NCBI RefSeq assembly: GCF_018691265.1
Contig: NW_024881303.1
Span: 8,735,777-8,799,776 of the forward strand
From: Tyto alba
Lineage: Eukaryota; Chordata; Aves; Strigiformes; Tytonidae
DNA length: 64,000 nucleotides
Direction: 5' to 3'
The notes beneath the pieces are model-generated. The model was not told where the DNA came from and did not search any database. It saw only the letters and a list, made by a program, of their open reading frames with translations. Every line of letters starts with the position of its first letter. Position 1 is the first letter of the stretch. A program made the translations under genes and the position numbers. Shown in pieces: positions 1 to 13,337 of the stretch.

Positions 1-1466
1 CACACATAAACCACAACATGCTGCAGGGGAGGGGATGGGGGAGGTCGCTTTTTTTTTTCTCTACATTATGACTTCTGCAAGGAAAATATTGATGAGTTTA
101 GGACAGGACTCTCATTCTGTAGTCATCCCACCCAACCTGAATTCAGCAGTTCTCACAAATGTGTGGCAGGATTAGATACTTATATTCTTGCTGTTAATGA
201 ATTTTACCACTAATTCTAATGTATCTACAGAAGCCTCTGTTCCAAAAGAAATTTTAAACATGGCTGAAGTCTAAGTTTTATATCTTTAATGCTGGAGGTT
301 TTTCTTATGTAAGTAGATTTCAGTGGTACACAAGCTGTATTATATACTGTATTTGAGTTAAACCACCATAAGTTAGGGAACTGACAACTATTTGTAGAGT
401 TCAGTCTGTTGTGTATATTTCTACATTACTAATGCAGGCTGTGTTGCTACGTGCACATTGCAAGACAACTAAGGATTTACAACTTGCAGGTACGTAATGA
501 TATTGGCACTCACTCTTTGCTTCCTTATGGAGAAAGCAACAAATGCAAAACTTCAGTAAGAATGAAACAAGGGTAAAACAAACATCAGGGAAGACATTGA
601 AATACAAATTTTTACTCCAAACATTTAGACAATGTTGAAATTAATGAAAAAGTTGTCTTATGGAGCTAAGTCAAGATCCGGGTCAGGCTAAGTTAGCTAA
701 GGACAGGAAGAAATTGGGAAATTCTTAGTCCCAGATGAAAAACACATTAGGTAAGTTTCTTTTACATAGTAAGTGTAAAATCCAGTGGTACCACTACCCC
801 ACTTACAGAACACCAAAAATGCCCTCTAGATGAGAGTCTAATTTTGACAATAAACTAGTGTTGGGGTTATTTTTGAGTCTCACTTTTGTGTCTCACTGGG
901 AGAGCTGCCAGCTTCACCAACCCTGTTTTATTTCTGGAAAAACTCCTTATTTCATTTCCAACATCCCAGGGCCAAAGTTTCAGTAAGCACAGTCTGAAGC
1001 TGGTCCATGGTGCAAGTGATACAGTAACACCACCACCACCTTCTCTCACAGGGGAGGCTCCTGCCAGTTGCCTCAGCAAGGGGCCCCGTCCAATACTGCC
1101 ACTGATAGAAGTGACTGAAGCACTTGGGATTGCATTGGTATGCCCCAAACACCCCAGAGTATAATTTTATTACAAAGCATTATAATATACAAATATAGTA
1201 GAAATGTTACAAAGCATTCAGAGGCAGTGTAACACCAGGGGATTTGTACAATTTTGTTAAGGGGCAACAGCTGCCCTTGCCCCATCTGAGAGCAGCTCAA
1301 GAGGTGAGGGCTGCAGTTCCGTGAGGAGGTTTTCTCTCACATTATTTAAGTATACAAAGGAGACAAAGACAGTATGTGACTTTGCTTCCCAATTAACATT
1401 TTTCAGAAGGTTTTAGGGTTTGTTTCTTATGTTTTCCATGGCTTGGGAAAAACCTAAATGCCTACT
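1..1466. other. Non-coding flank, nothing recognised
   Basis: No conserved coding exon, RNA gene or recognised repeat is visible. Open frames on both strands around 870-1,165 overlap one another and have no family resemblance. By synteny with human 14q23 this side should lead towards PPP2R5E, but no exon of that gene is seen. Confidence 0.5.
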
Positions 1467-2043
1467 TGTGGTGGGTTGACCTTGTCTGGGTGCCAGGTGC
1501 CCACCAAGCTGTTCTGTCACTCCCCTCCTCAGCAGGACAGGGCGGGGAACAAAATAAGATGGAAAAAACCTCATGGGTCAAGATAAAGTTCAACAAAGCA
1601 AAAGCAAAGGCCATGCATGGACACAAGGAAAACAGAAAGATTTATTCTCTACTTCCCATCAGCAGGGGATGTCCAGCCACTCCCCAAGAAGTAGGGCTTC
1701 AGTAGGCATACTGGTTGTTCCTGAAGACAAATGTAATAATGAATGCCCCCTTTCCTCCTCCTTTCTTAGTTTTTATTGCTGGGCAGACGCCATACGGTAT
1801 GGGATACCCCTCTGGTTGGTTTGGGTCACCTGCCCTGGCTGTGTCCCCTCCCAGGATCGTGCCCACCCCCGGACTGCTGAGGGGGGAATGCTGGACAGAC
1901 AGCGCTGATGCTGTGGGAGCACCGCCCAGCAGCAGCCAAAACACTGGGGTGTTCCCAACACCTTCCTGGCCGCCAGTGCCGAGCACAGCACCGGGAGGGC
2001 TGCTGTGGGGAAAACGAACTCCATCTCAGCCAGACCCAATACA
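1467..2043 (+). mobile_element. Solo LTR of an avian endogenous retrovirus
   Basis: A block of about 577 bp begins with TGTGGTGGGTTGACC and ends in ...CCCAATACA, the TG...CA ends of a retroviral LTR. The body (a 'gccaggtgcccaccaa' segment, 'cactcccctcctcagcagg', and a 3' part with 'tccatctcagccagaccc') matches my memory of an LTR family abundant in neoavian genomes and absent from chicken. No gag, pol or env sequence adjoins it and there is no second LTR, so it is a solo LTR left by recombination. Flanking 5-mers are ctact (1,462-1,466) and gtacc (2,044-2,048). They match at 3 of 5 positions, so a decayed target-site duplication is possible but unproven. Open frames across it are incidental. 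The exact family name cannot be given without a repeat-library search. Confidence 0.8.
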
Positions 2044-5000
2044 GTACCAAAAAACATCTTCAACCTTCCGGTGATGGAGGATATGAATGATCACAGCCTG
2101 GTTTCTAAGAATGAAGATTTTAAAGAGATTGTCAGTGCCTTTAGAGCATTAACTACAATATGACTAAACTGTTACTAACAAAACAGACGCGCAGGAGAGC
2201 TCCGTGGGTTTATCAATTTTAAGTGAAATGAAAGAAACGTACTCTATCATCTCTTCTTACATAACGAACAATGGCAACCAAGCCCAGCCTTGGCTCCTGC
2301 ACACACCTCACGCTGTTATCCCAAGTGTGTGTGGTATTAAGAGCTACCGCTGTTTATAAAATCCACACGGGAGCACAGCAGGCAAATCAAGTAACTGCAA
2401 CAGAGGTCAGAAGGCGACAGCCTCTCTGTGCCCCACGATCTCTCGGTTCACGCCATCTCCTTCATATCCATGACTCAGACTTGCTGTTAATGCTCTCCCC
2501 TCTGGCTCTTTAAGGACAAAACCACACAAATAAAAACCCAATAAGATTGCTTTAGCATCACCCAAGGTAAAAAGCCTCATTCAGCTTGATCTCAGGGCTA
2601 CATAGGATCACAGCCTGGACTTTTCTCTCTACCAACAGGTTTCTGCCTCTTGTGCTCAACATGAACCACTTGCTGTTGAGCCACACTCTACAATTAGAAA
2701 TTTTTTGCCACCTGCCGTAGCAGTCGCGCAGGCACTGCCCTGTCTGCAGAGCTGCCTTGAGTTTCTGTCAAGCAGATCCCACCTCAGGGTTCCCCAGCTG
2801 CAAGTCACTGAACTGTGCAAAATGGGTCATTTGTGACGTTTGCGACATGACCTCAGAGGTGTGCGGCTGGGCAGTGGGCGAGAAAGCGGGGCCGAGCTCT
2901 GCGGTGTTTTACTGGGACTGTTTGTACTCGAGTAATATGACACGTGCATACAGGTGCACAGTGGAAAGAGGTCTGAGGGCAGAGCTTGGCAAAAATCCTT
3001 CCTTGGGGGAGGGAAGTTGAGCTAAGCACAAACTTGAGCCCCGCTTCCCCCAGACGCAGGCACAGCTGCCTGTGGGACTGGCACAGGCAGTTGCTTGTCT
3101 GTGCTTGCCTTCCACTGGCGCTCATTAGCAAGGAAAACAAAGTTGGTTGAATGGAGCTGGCAGGAATCCTGCCACTGCGTCTGCTAAATGGATCTATTAA
3201 AATGTAAACAGAGATCACATTGCAGGGCATCATCATAAAATACCGCGGGTGACAACTTGGCTGATTTCCAAACAGCACCACTTCCTCCTCGGCCGGCCTG
3301 TTGCCTTTGACACTGGCTGCCACCATGCTGCTGTTCCTCTTGCACGTCTCATTGCTGTTATCTTGACTTTTCCTCCTCTCCCTCCAAACGGTTGCTTGCT
3401 GGGTCCTCTGAAGGCTCTTTGTTATCCATCGGTCACCTGCGGCACCGTACTGCAGTCTCACACCCAACAGAGGCCTCGCGACCTCGCCAGCACGTGGTGG
3501 AGCCGTGCAACCTCTCCGAGGCTTTCTGCTTTAGGAAAACAGGACTGCGGGGCCTTAGTGTCCCCTTGCCATCCTGACAGAAGCCCTTGAGTTTGCAATT
3601 TAGCCTTGACAGCGGGAAGACAAGCCACACGAGTTACACCTGTCTTCCTCAGTGACTTGCTGATACACATCTAGTAGGAGTTTCTGTCACCTCTTTGACT
3701 TTCAAATGGACCTTTTCCTGCCTTCTCCCCTGCTTCCACCCCGTGCTCTCCCCAGGGGCTCTCAGGAAGCCAGCACCAAACCATGACTTTGTTCTCTGTC
3801 AAGAGTTCTTTAAAGCCATGCACACATTCTCCTCCCTGCCACCCGTGTCTGCAAAAGCTTGACAAAAATTGGTAAGGGGCTGAGGAAAGGACAGGGTCTT
3901 CTGGCTTTACGACTGTGACTTAGCTGCCTGGTGTTCTCACCTCTTTACTATTGGTTTTCTGTTCATGTGTGGTTTATTCCCTCCGGTATATTGGCTGCGT
4001 GTTCCTTGCGTGTTCCTTGTGTCCTCTGGGGTTCTAGACCTCAACCCAGGCTTCAAAGCTTTAAATTAACAAAATAAATTACCTCTGCTGGTAACGTTAT
4101 AAACTCCAGAAGAGGCCACAGCAGCAGCAGCCTTATCGTGCAGAAGAATGGGAGAGAAGCAGGAGTTCTTGGCCTCAATTCAGTCCTGGCACAGATTTCT
4201 TATGTGCAACTGGGGAGCTTTTTGCCTCACTTTCCCTGTCTGTAAAATGAAAAATACCACATCCGCTCTCTGTTTGATACACTTCAGTGATCTGCTCTCT
4301 GGCAGGACCACTCACTGCTCACCCACTCAGCACCAGGTGCAGCAGTTTATCCGCACAGGGAAGCCTTGGCCTCTGCTGCTGCCGCCAGCCACAGCAAACC
4401 AAACGAGCAGGTAGGAACCTGGGTTAAAAGTCAGGTAGTGGCACTCAGAGGAGAGTTCCTTAGGGAAGCTAAAGAGAGATGCTATTTTATATCATTCTCT
4501 GAAAGCTGATATCTATTAATGGTTTTTAAGACCATTCTGCTCATGAAATGTATAATAATGAAACCATCTTGATGGAACAGAATGCATATTATAGATACAA
4601 AATACTGCACTTTTAGAAACCTAGATTCTGCTTTGGTTCTAAAGTTTAGAAGTTTTAATTTCACTCCTTGAGAATAACTTTGTAACTTACCCTTAAAAAT
4701 TAGATGGTTTATTTTAGTTATACTGGAGATAATGGGGAAAAAAAAAAAAAAAAAGCTTAAATCCTGTCTAAAATCTGTGGAAAATAGTCTTTGAATGGCA
4801 GAGCACCATTTTGTTCCAGAAGATTAGCAATAGTTTATTATTCCAAGTGTATATTTAGACTATTCCACTTACACTATTGCTTTAATATCAACCATAAGAT
4901 GACCTTTCCAATAACTGAACACATCCAGAAGCGATTCCAAGCTCCTCCATGTGATCTGTCACACAGAGTACCTCTCAGAGGCCATTTCAGCAGGTGTCTG

Positions 5001-8000
5001 TACACACGGGATCCCTTTGCACACTCCGCCAGGTATCAAGGCAGGCAGGTGCAACACCACACTTTCCACTCTTTTTTCAATATGCAGCATGAAGCCTCAT
5101 GGCCCAAAACACCAGCAAGCAAAACAGGGATTTTGGAGCACGCACTCAGCAGCATTCTTGCAGTGTGGGGATTCAAACACCGATTTTAAACCTGTTCCTT
5201 TGGTGCTGTCCCAATGCTTGTGCGGGGGAGCTGGAAATCATCCTGGTAACTGTCAAATTCACCTTTGCCTAAAGAACAGAAATAGTATGAGGTCCAGAAG
5301 AGCAAGGCAGGGAACAAACACAGGAGGTTCTTAGAGCTATGGCAGAACTTCAGTAACTCTTCCTCTTTTGTAGCAAGATGACCCCCGAGTGCACAGTAAG
5401 TTAAACCACCTTTTAAAAACATAGGAGAGAGAATGGAAAGATGACACACACGCAGCAGTAACTGCTCTTGGTATTTTCTGCTGCAGGCCAGCTCCGTGTG
5501 CACGCTTTATTCTCCTATTCCTTGGATTCTGACCCAGCAAAATGCTCTGGTTTGCGTCCGCACGAGCAGTCTAGAGCTAACTGTGGCCCTTCTTCTCTGA
5601 GGTTTTGTAGGAGGGTTCGTGAATGTGCTGCGCATGGAAACCTGTGATTGACAAGAAAAACCTGTGTAGTAGCTTAACTCGCCCAGCAGTGTGGAAAAAA
5701 CGTTAAGAACTTGAAGGTTTTTATATTTTACAAACAAAAGGAAGTTCATTTCCTCTGTTAGCTCACCGTAGCATTATGTGCAAAAACACGCCTGGAGCTC
5801 TTGAAATACCTTTATTTATTTCTGCATCTACCGAATTTACTTACAGAGCCATCTGGGGAACACTGGCTTCTCATTTAGAAGATACTATGGAGCTTTTTGG
5901 AATTGTTTCATAAACCAGCTCTTTAAAAACACCCACAGCTACAGAAATTGTCACCTATAATCAAGTCTTGGGACTCTTTGTTGGTGTATTTAAGGAGTAT
6001 TGACAGGACAGTTAAAACTGCCATATTAATGCATAAATAGGTAGCTGTCCATGTGCTAACTGTACCACATGAATCAACCTAGCGATCAGCAAATGTGTCT
6101 AATAATTACACACTCCTGTAAGAAACCACAAATACATCAGTTATGTCTCATTTGACTGCAATCTTGGGGCATTGTAACAGTTTAGAAAATAAATGGGAGC
6201 AAATGCTTAAAGGAAATATAATAAGCATGCAGGGTTAGAACATGTGAAGTAAAAGTAAGGTGAAAACTGGGAAACAAACACGAGTGTCCTGGATGGCAGG
6301 TGAATGCACAAAGGGAAGAGAAACTCACTCGCTCCACATGCCACCGAGCTAGCTCCTAACAACCCAGAGCTACAGTTCACTCACTGTCTGGGCATCCTGG
6401 CAACAAACGACAACAGAAATGTTAAAATAATAACACTAATAAAAATAAATAAGCATTGGGTCTTATTTTAGCCAAGATATTTTCACAAAATGCCCCCCTT
6501 CATTCCTTGGCATGTGGTAAGATGTCTCTCTGCTCCTATTACACTCCTTAATTGCCTTCATACTTGCTTCTATCTGCAACAGTTAGGACTCAATACATTC
6601 AACCCAACTACAAGAATTAATTCTAACAATTATTTTATCTTCTTGTCACTCTAATACCATACACATATAGATTACCCAAGATCTTTATTACCACCTCGTT
6701 ACTGGTTTGCTATCTAGCGGTATTCCTTCTGACCCATACATCGTTATATGTCTTCATTTAGCAAAATAAGATTGTTCTATAAAACGCTAATTTATTTCTA
6801 ATAAACATTAGGTTGTCTAGTATTAGATTTTTGGGGTGTGAAGCACAAACCCCATCCTAGTTGATCCAAGACACTGTTGTCCTTATGGGTATTGTCTCTG
6901 CCGTGCTGGCATAATGACAGGTATAATTGTTCCCCGCTTACTTTTGTCAAAAAGATCGAATGTTGAAACATACAACTGCTTGGCATCTACCGGCTCATTT
7001 GGTAGTGTAACTGTTAAATTTACATGTGCAAATGTACCAAGTATACATTTTTTAAAAGTGTAGCATAGCAAGTGCAAGTCTATTTCTACGTGTTCCTACT
7101 GCAAATCTACAGCTACACAAACCTTTGAAAAACAACTGTACCTCTGCAAGGAACACGCCCCTGTTTCTCCTGATCCCTCCTTTCTCAGTCCTAAATTGAG
7201 ACAGTTCACCAAGGTCATTGTTGTAGTGAAGTCAAGTCTTGAGGCTTCCTTCTTCAAACCATCCCCAAATTACTGTTAAAAAATGTTGCACTATGCATTC
7301 TCTAGATGCCTGAGTAAAACAATTTTAAAGCAGCATTTGAGATCTCCAGGTATGAGTGAGCGTTCCCATCATCAACACGTGTCAGCCTCAGTTTCTCCCA
7401 AGACCCGGTGATCAGCTCACACATCATCTAGCATCCTCTGCAGCACTCCGGCGGGTACTGCCGGCTTCGTGGTGCTCAGAGAGACCCAAGAGACATCTTA
7501 ACCCGTTACCAGATTCCAACACAGGAACACAGTGCAGAGGCGTGCGCAGCTGGGCAGCTGCTGACAGAGCATCAACAGAACCCACATTTCCAGTCCAGGG
7601 TCCGTACTTCTTCCTCCCTCGCTTCTGATATGAGAAGCAGAAACAAAAGCACATCAAGGAAATCAGTTTTCTCTAAGACATGAAAGTCTGAATGCAAAAT
7701 TTACATCCATCAGCACAGAGTCAATTTTGGCAGGAGTAATTACAGTTTAAGGTAGTGTTACAAACACTTTATTGGTTCACCTCTCTGCCTTCATTCTTCA
7801 CGTACCTGCAGCACTGAAACCAAAGACAGAAGGCAGACCCCCTGTACTCGGTATGTGTAAGCACTGCTCTCCAGCACCCTCCAGAAGTCCCAGTAAAAGT
7901 CCAGTGAGTCACTTCCAGCTATTTTACCTGCTATGTGTGTATTCACTATGTCTTAATCTGAAGTAGCGAGTTTTGGTGAACATTGTACTCGCAGGTACTC

Positions 8001-11000
8001 AGCTCCATTGGTAATTAAGAATTCCTGTATTAAAAACATCCAGAATAGTGAACTGTGGGTCTGTTTGTGCTTCAGCTGTGGTCTGACATACTGGCCAGCA
8101 TTAGTAACATCAAGTGTCCTACCTGGGATGCCACAGCCCTTTGGTGATCTACTGTGAGTTCCCTGGATCTTCATTTTTTTTTTTTTTCCACTTTTATTCA
8201 ACTTCCCCAAATGATCACTTTACATTAGCACTGAGAATTCTCTCAAACTCCTCCCAGCGTTTCTCACTGCCAGTTCCGAGTTCCTGTGGCAACCGGCTGC
8301 TCAAGTACCACCTTTATGGGATTTTAGCAGCATCAAATTTTTATTCAAAGCATGAGAGAATAAGACTGAAATTGATATTGAATTGAAAATGCAATATATT
8401 CCCATAATATATTGGTGCCAAGATTGCAGCAGGAGTACATAGAATAGTATTTTCTGTCATTCTGTTTCCAGAAAAGTAGAAAACATTCAAAATACAGATT
8501 CCAAAGTATCTAAAGACAAGAGGAAGCAAGACTTGAAGAAATGCATGTGTTGAAATCCTGGCAGGACAGAACACCGTGACAGCAATCTGAGGCCAAGCAG
8601 TCCGTGGCAGTGACTGAAGTTAACCCCAGTAGCCCACACTTACCTGTGCCAGTGTGCAAACCGGTATAGAAAAGGGAAACAGAAAACAAGAAGTCACCAA
8701 AGACTCTCACAATTGGTTCTTAGGTTTTCTGCCAATAATACTGCCAAGGAACCGGGTACATGCTGTGTGACTGCCTACCAGAGCTGTAAGTTCACAGACT
8801 GAACCGCGACCTTTAGCTGTCACCTCCACACTCACTTTTGCCTTCCCTTTTGCCGTGGTATGGGAAATCCCCCAGTCCCCCGGCCCCTGCAGGGTAGAGG
8901 TAGCGGTGCTGGTCTGAGCCGTGGCTTTCCTCCCCGCGAGCAGGAATTAAGAGCAGCCAGCCCCTGCGAGCAAACACCTTGTGCCTCTCTCGCGCGCTGC
9001 GCTGCCAAACATCTCAGCTCGCAGACAAACAGGAACCGGCTTTTATGCCTGAACGGTCTTTATGTCTTGCCTAATTTATTTAAGGTCCTATCCTGCTTCC
9101 ATCAAGCTCAAGAACAAGCCATTGCACGTATTTCAAGGGTAGAGGGTCCGACTCCTCAGCCGAGGAGCTTCCCTGGACAGAGACCCCGTCAGAGGGTTGG
9201 CTGGGGCCAACCTCCCTTCTTCCTCCCTCTCTGCTTCCCAGCCCCCACCTGGGTGTAATGAGAGGCGCAGAGTCCAGCAGCCCACACACAGGACAGGAGA
9301 GCGCAAGGGGGAAAGGGCAGGACTCAGCCTCTCCAGAAAAGCAGACAGCAAGACATAACTCCCTCCTACCCCCAAAAAAAGACCAAGCAGCCGAATAACA
9401 GCCATTTCGAAGGGATCGAGAGAAGTAATTCCAAATGAACAACGGCAAATGCAGATGAGCTTTGTGAGGTGGGCCAAGTGTCAGTTCTTTCAGGAGTCCA
9501 AAAGCTTTGCTGAACAACTGACACTGCAATTAACTGCGTCCTTATTAAGCCTCCGTTACACTTGGGCTGGGGCCCATCCCAACAGGCAAGGCACTTTCCC
9601 ATGAGGCACAAGATGCAGCCACGTCAGCGTGGAGGTGCCCGGCTCCTAACGCCTTTAAAAGCCGATTTCTGAGTCAGCACTTCCCACGACAAAACACATG
9701 GCTTCATATAACAGCATGACCTACAGAGCTACATAAGATCGCTAGCCAAGAGAAAGCCGTCAGTCAAAAATGTAGTATAAAAGCTTGCACTTCAGGTCTT
9801 CAAACTGGTTTACTCTATCAGCATCTTTCCTAATTAATATTTTAATGTAGGCATGCAGGTATGTCCATTTGAATACACAGGTCACACCCCATACACAATC
9901 TGGCCATAAAATAGCTTATGACTGACAACTGGCTAAATAAATTCCTCCTAGAAATTAATTCACACCTTTAGATTTGTTAAATAATTTCCACCACCGTCCC
10001 AAAGTGGGGGTAAGATCCTACACTCTAGCAAGATAATTGCTGAAATTACCCACCGACTATGGGATGTCATACTGGTAGGTCTTTTACTTGAACAAAAATG
10101 AAATAGTAAAACAGTACAAGAAAAGGCAACAAGCTCATATTCAGTGGGAGCACAGCTTAAACACAGCAGTGGCGAGTGTGCAAGTGCTGGATTTTACTTA
10201 CAGTGAGAAGAAAAAGAAACAAAGAGGAAATTTAGGAACGTACCAAATGCAAGTAAGTTTATTTTCATGTGTTCGCAGCAGGATAATCTCCTGCTGCTCA
10301 GAAATCCTGTACAACGGGTTTACTATCATCTCTAAATAAAGATGGACACTGTTTTCTGCTGCACTTAGGTAGTCTATCTGGATTTTTGCTTTTCATTTAC
10401 TGGAAAAAATCTGATACTGCTTCCGGAATGAAAGCTTCCCCTGGGGTTAAACAATTCACAGGGTGATGATTTCTGGACGCCTGCTACTTGCACATAGTTT
10501 CAATTACCTAAGTTTTATAAAGGTCAAATATGTTTCTTAACAATGCTGGAGCCAATTTACAGACATCAAACCTAACCTAAGAGATTAAATACAGCCAGAC
10601 ACATTAACCTGCCTAATTTAACGTCTGTTATTATTTATATGCATATATACGTATTCTGCCTGTGCTCTGTGGTCTATGAAATAGTGTTTGCAGTTTACAA
10701 AAGCAAGCCAGGCTAATTACTCATTAACATGTAGTTTCCATCTATGTCTATTTTATGGATATTAACCTGAAATTAAGTCAACATAAAAGAAAAAAAATAA
10801 AATAATCAAGCATTTTCAGAGGCAACACAACACTGAGCCTCCTGACAGCTGCTGTGCTGAATTTTGCAGAATTTTAAGATACACACATACGTTCTCCCCC
10901 TTCCACTGCTATTTGAGCCATGTATGTAAAAGGGAGAAATCAGCCTCCCGGGGAAAAGCAGCATGGCTTTAACCGTGATGGACATCGATTTGTTACATAT

Positions 11001-13081
11001 CAATCTACTTCAGAAGCGAGGGAACAGATACAGGTTGCAGAGTTCAAACACCTCAGTACCAGAACTTCCCCTCTCTGCTGCTTTAGTTCAGTCAGTTGCC
11101 AGGATCCAGCAGAATCTCGCCCAACAGACACTTGAAAACAAGCAGCAGCAACCAAATGCTCCCTCACTCTGCTTTTCTGTAGGTAGCACACAAAATCATC
11201 TTCAAGAAATCAAGCGTTAGACAGACCCAGTGACCTTATTCTGCTGAGTGTCTCCAGGTACCAGGAACAGAGTGGATGAACACCTAACATGCAAGTTATA
11301 GATCGTACTTGCAACGAAACGGGTCTCAGAATCATCCTTTAGTTCCCCCCCTCCACTACTGGCACCGAGCCGAGTCACGGTTCACAAGGGCCTTACCAAG
11401 AATTCAGAGGGGTCTGAAGCTTTTGGTCCACAGTGACAAAACTGTGACTTCCACAGAAACGGGCAATAACTGGTGACCTGAGAGAACAAACCTTGAAAGG
11501 GCACGTGATGTAGGTGGCCCTGACACTCGCCGCCCAAGTTGTCTCGGAACAGCACAAAGCAATTTGAAAAGCAACAGATACGGATGTTGGCTGTAACTTG
11601 AATCCGAGCAATACAAAAAGTTTAGAGAAATGTGATTTTTAAATTGAAGCTGCGCTTTTAAATAACCAGCAGTTTCACACCCAAGTGATTCATCTTAATT
11701 ACCACCGGCAGGCAGACCCAAACGAAGTGCGGACACAGAGTTGCGGCTGAAGGACATTAACAATTTGTAAAACATATCATGGGGAAACTCGATACTTCTG
11801 GTTAAATAGGATTTGTTTCCAGAGATCATTAAGACACCTCCAGCACGGCCGTAACCATATACCAGAGGTACCTTCTGTACCTCGGAAACCCGTTCTCAAC
11901 TCCAGGCTAATCCTCTAAACATGACATTCAAAACTTGTTTTGAATTAGCTATCCACCCTCGGGCAAAAAAATAAACCCAACCCCTCTTAATTCCTTTGCC
12001 AACTGTTCTATAACATACAGCGATTCTTAAACACTCCTGTGCTGTTCCCAGTCGCAGCCACAGGCGGTACCTACGGCGGAATTACCAGCCGCCGTTCCAC
12101 TGCAGCGCTCCTCGGAAGGCTGAAGGTGCCTGTGTGTGCAGAGCAGATGCGGGGATGGTGGCCTGCCAGTGGAGCAGAATAAGCGTAAAGACTCAGCTGC
12201 TTCCCCAGTACAGCCCAATTTTGGCACTACTTAACAGGGCTTTGATGGAATACTAAACCGAAGCTGTCCGAGGGAGATGTCTAAGCATAAAACCTGCACA
12301 GAGAGACATTTCTTGAAGGATACACATTAACCTCTAAAAGGTTTTGTTAAAGTTTCCTCACATCGGTCTGTTACTCCAGAACTACAGCCTCAGAAGGCAG
12401 CGTTCATTTTTGGTTTAAACATTCCCACTTAGCATGTGGTACTACCTTATTTCAAATGCAGGATTTGGAATTTTAAGCGCCACTGGTGTAATTACACCTA
12501 TCAACTTCTTTAACCCACTGAAGATCTCCCCAGTCTTCCAGATGCACCCCCCCGAGAGGCACTTACCAGGAGAGAATGAAGCTGCTTGCAAGGTTCTTGG
12601 GTATTTTCATGCAGGAAATGTGCCGTAAATAATGCCAATTTAACAGTTCTCTAACACTTAAAAATTAGCTGCTTGGAATCGTGTGTTCCTGTTTGAATAC
12701 ATTCATATCTTTGCTATGAAAAATACGGCTCTATCAACTGCTTCTTTATGAGCTTGTTATAAACCAGCGGTATGACAGTGCAAAACAGGACTTATTTTCT
12801 GTTTCATCAAGAAGTCATTCCCTCAGGCATTAAGATGTGACATAAAATCTTTTAATATATTGAGCAATTTCATTAAGTTCTCTGTAAAGAAAGCAAGATA
12901 CAGCATGAAATACAAAAGCTCTTAAAACATCCCAGGAAATTTCAGTGGGAAGGTAACAAATTATGCAAGCCATGGGCCTATATTACACATTAAAAATGTT
13001 GGCTGAGGCATTAAACTGCCACCAAAACATTTTTATACAATTTGATTTAAGATCTATTGTTCAAGAACTTGAGAGCAAACA
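2044..13081. other. Intergenic sequence downstream of WDR89
   Basis: About 11 kb with no supportable gene. The longest open frame (2,853-3,467, minus, 204 codons) has no recognisable domain. A poly(A) run sits at about 4,738-4,754, and an 11-bp unit is repeated near 3,997-4,020. A moderately GC-rich patch at about 8,860-9,260 lacks the CpG density of an island. Part of the left side of this interval could belong to longer WDR89 3'-UTR isoforms, because several minus-strand AATAAA matches occur. Confidence 0.45.
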
Positions 13082-13087
13082 TTTATT
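13082..13087 (-). terminator. Candidate WDR89 poly(A) signal
   Basis: TTTATT on the plus strand reads AATAAA on the minus strand, about 250 nt beyond the WDR89 stop codon. It is the first canonical hexamer downstream and would give a short 3' UTR. Further hexamers lie farther left, so longer isoforms cannot be excluded. Confidence 0.35.
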
Positions 13088-13111
13088 CTTTTCTGATTAA
13101 TATTAGCAACT

Positions 13112-13146
13112 TAAAAACAAAACAAAACAAAAAACAAACAAAAAAC
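13112..13146. repeat. A-rich (AAAAC)n simple repeat
   Basis: Tandem AAAAC/AAAC units are followed by a C/A-rich stretch (ccccaaccaacacc). It lies in the likely 3' UTR of WDR89 on the opposite strand, where it would read as a T/G-rich tract. Confidence 0.8.
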
Positions 13147-13337
13147 CCCAACCAACACCAAAAAAAGCACAAACCAAAGAGGTGCACTCCTCCGGTGACT
13201 GAAATGCATTCCCAGGTAGAACTCACGCATCTCAGTTCTCTCCACAGATTACCTCCAAACAGAGCACAGCCAAGCACTGCCCAAGAGATTAAGCACCAGG
13301 AAAACTCGACACAGCAGAGACTCCCACTTTCAGGATT

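Noticed and set aside
2853..3467. 204-codon minus-strand open frame
   Set aside because: No family resemblance, signal peptide or splice context. Overlapping open frames occur on the other strand, so it is most likely chance.
8860..9260. GC-rich patch considered as a CpG-island promoter
   Set aside because: G+C is raised but CpG is sparse outside a short cgcgcgctgcgctgcc stretch, and no promoter motif order is evident.
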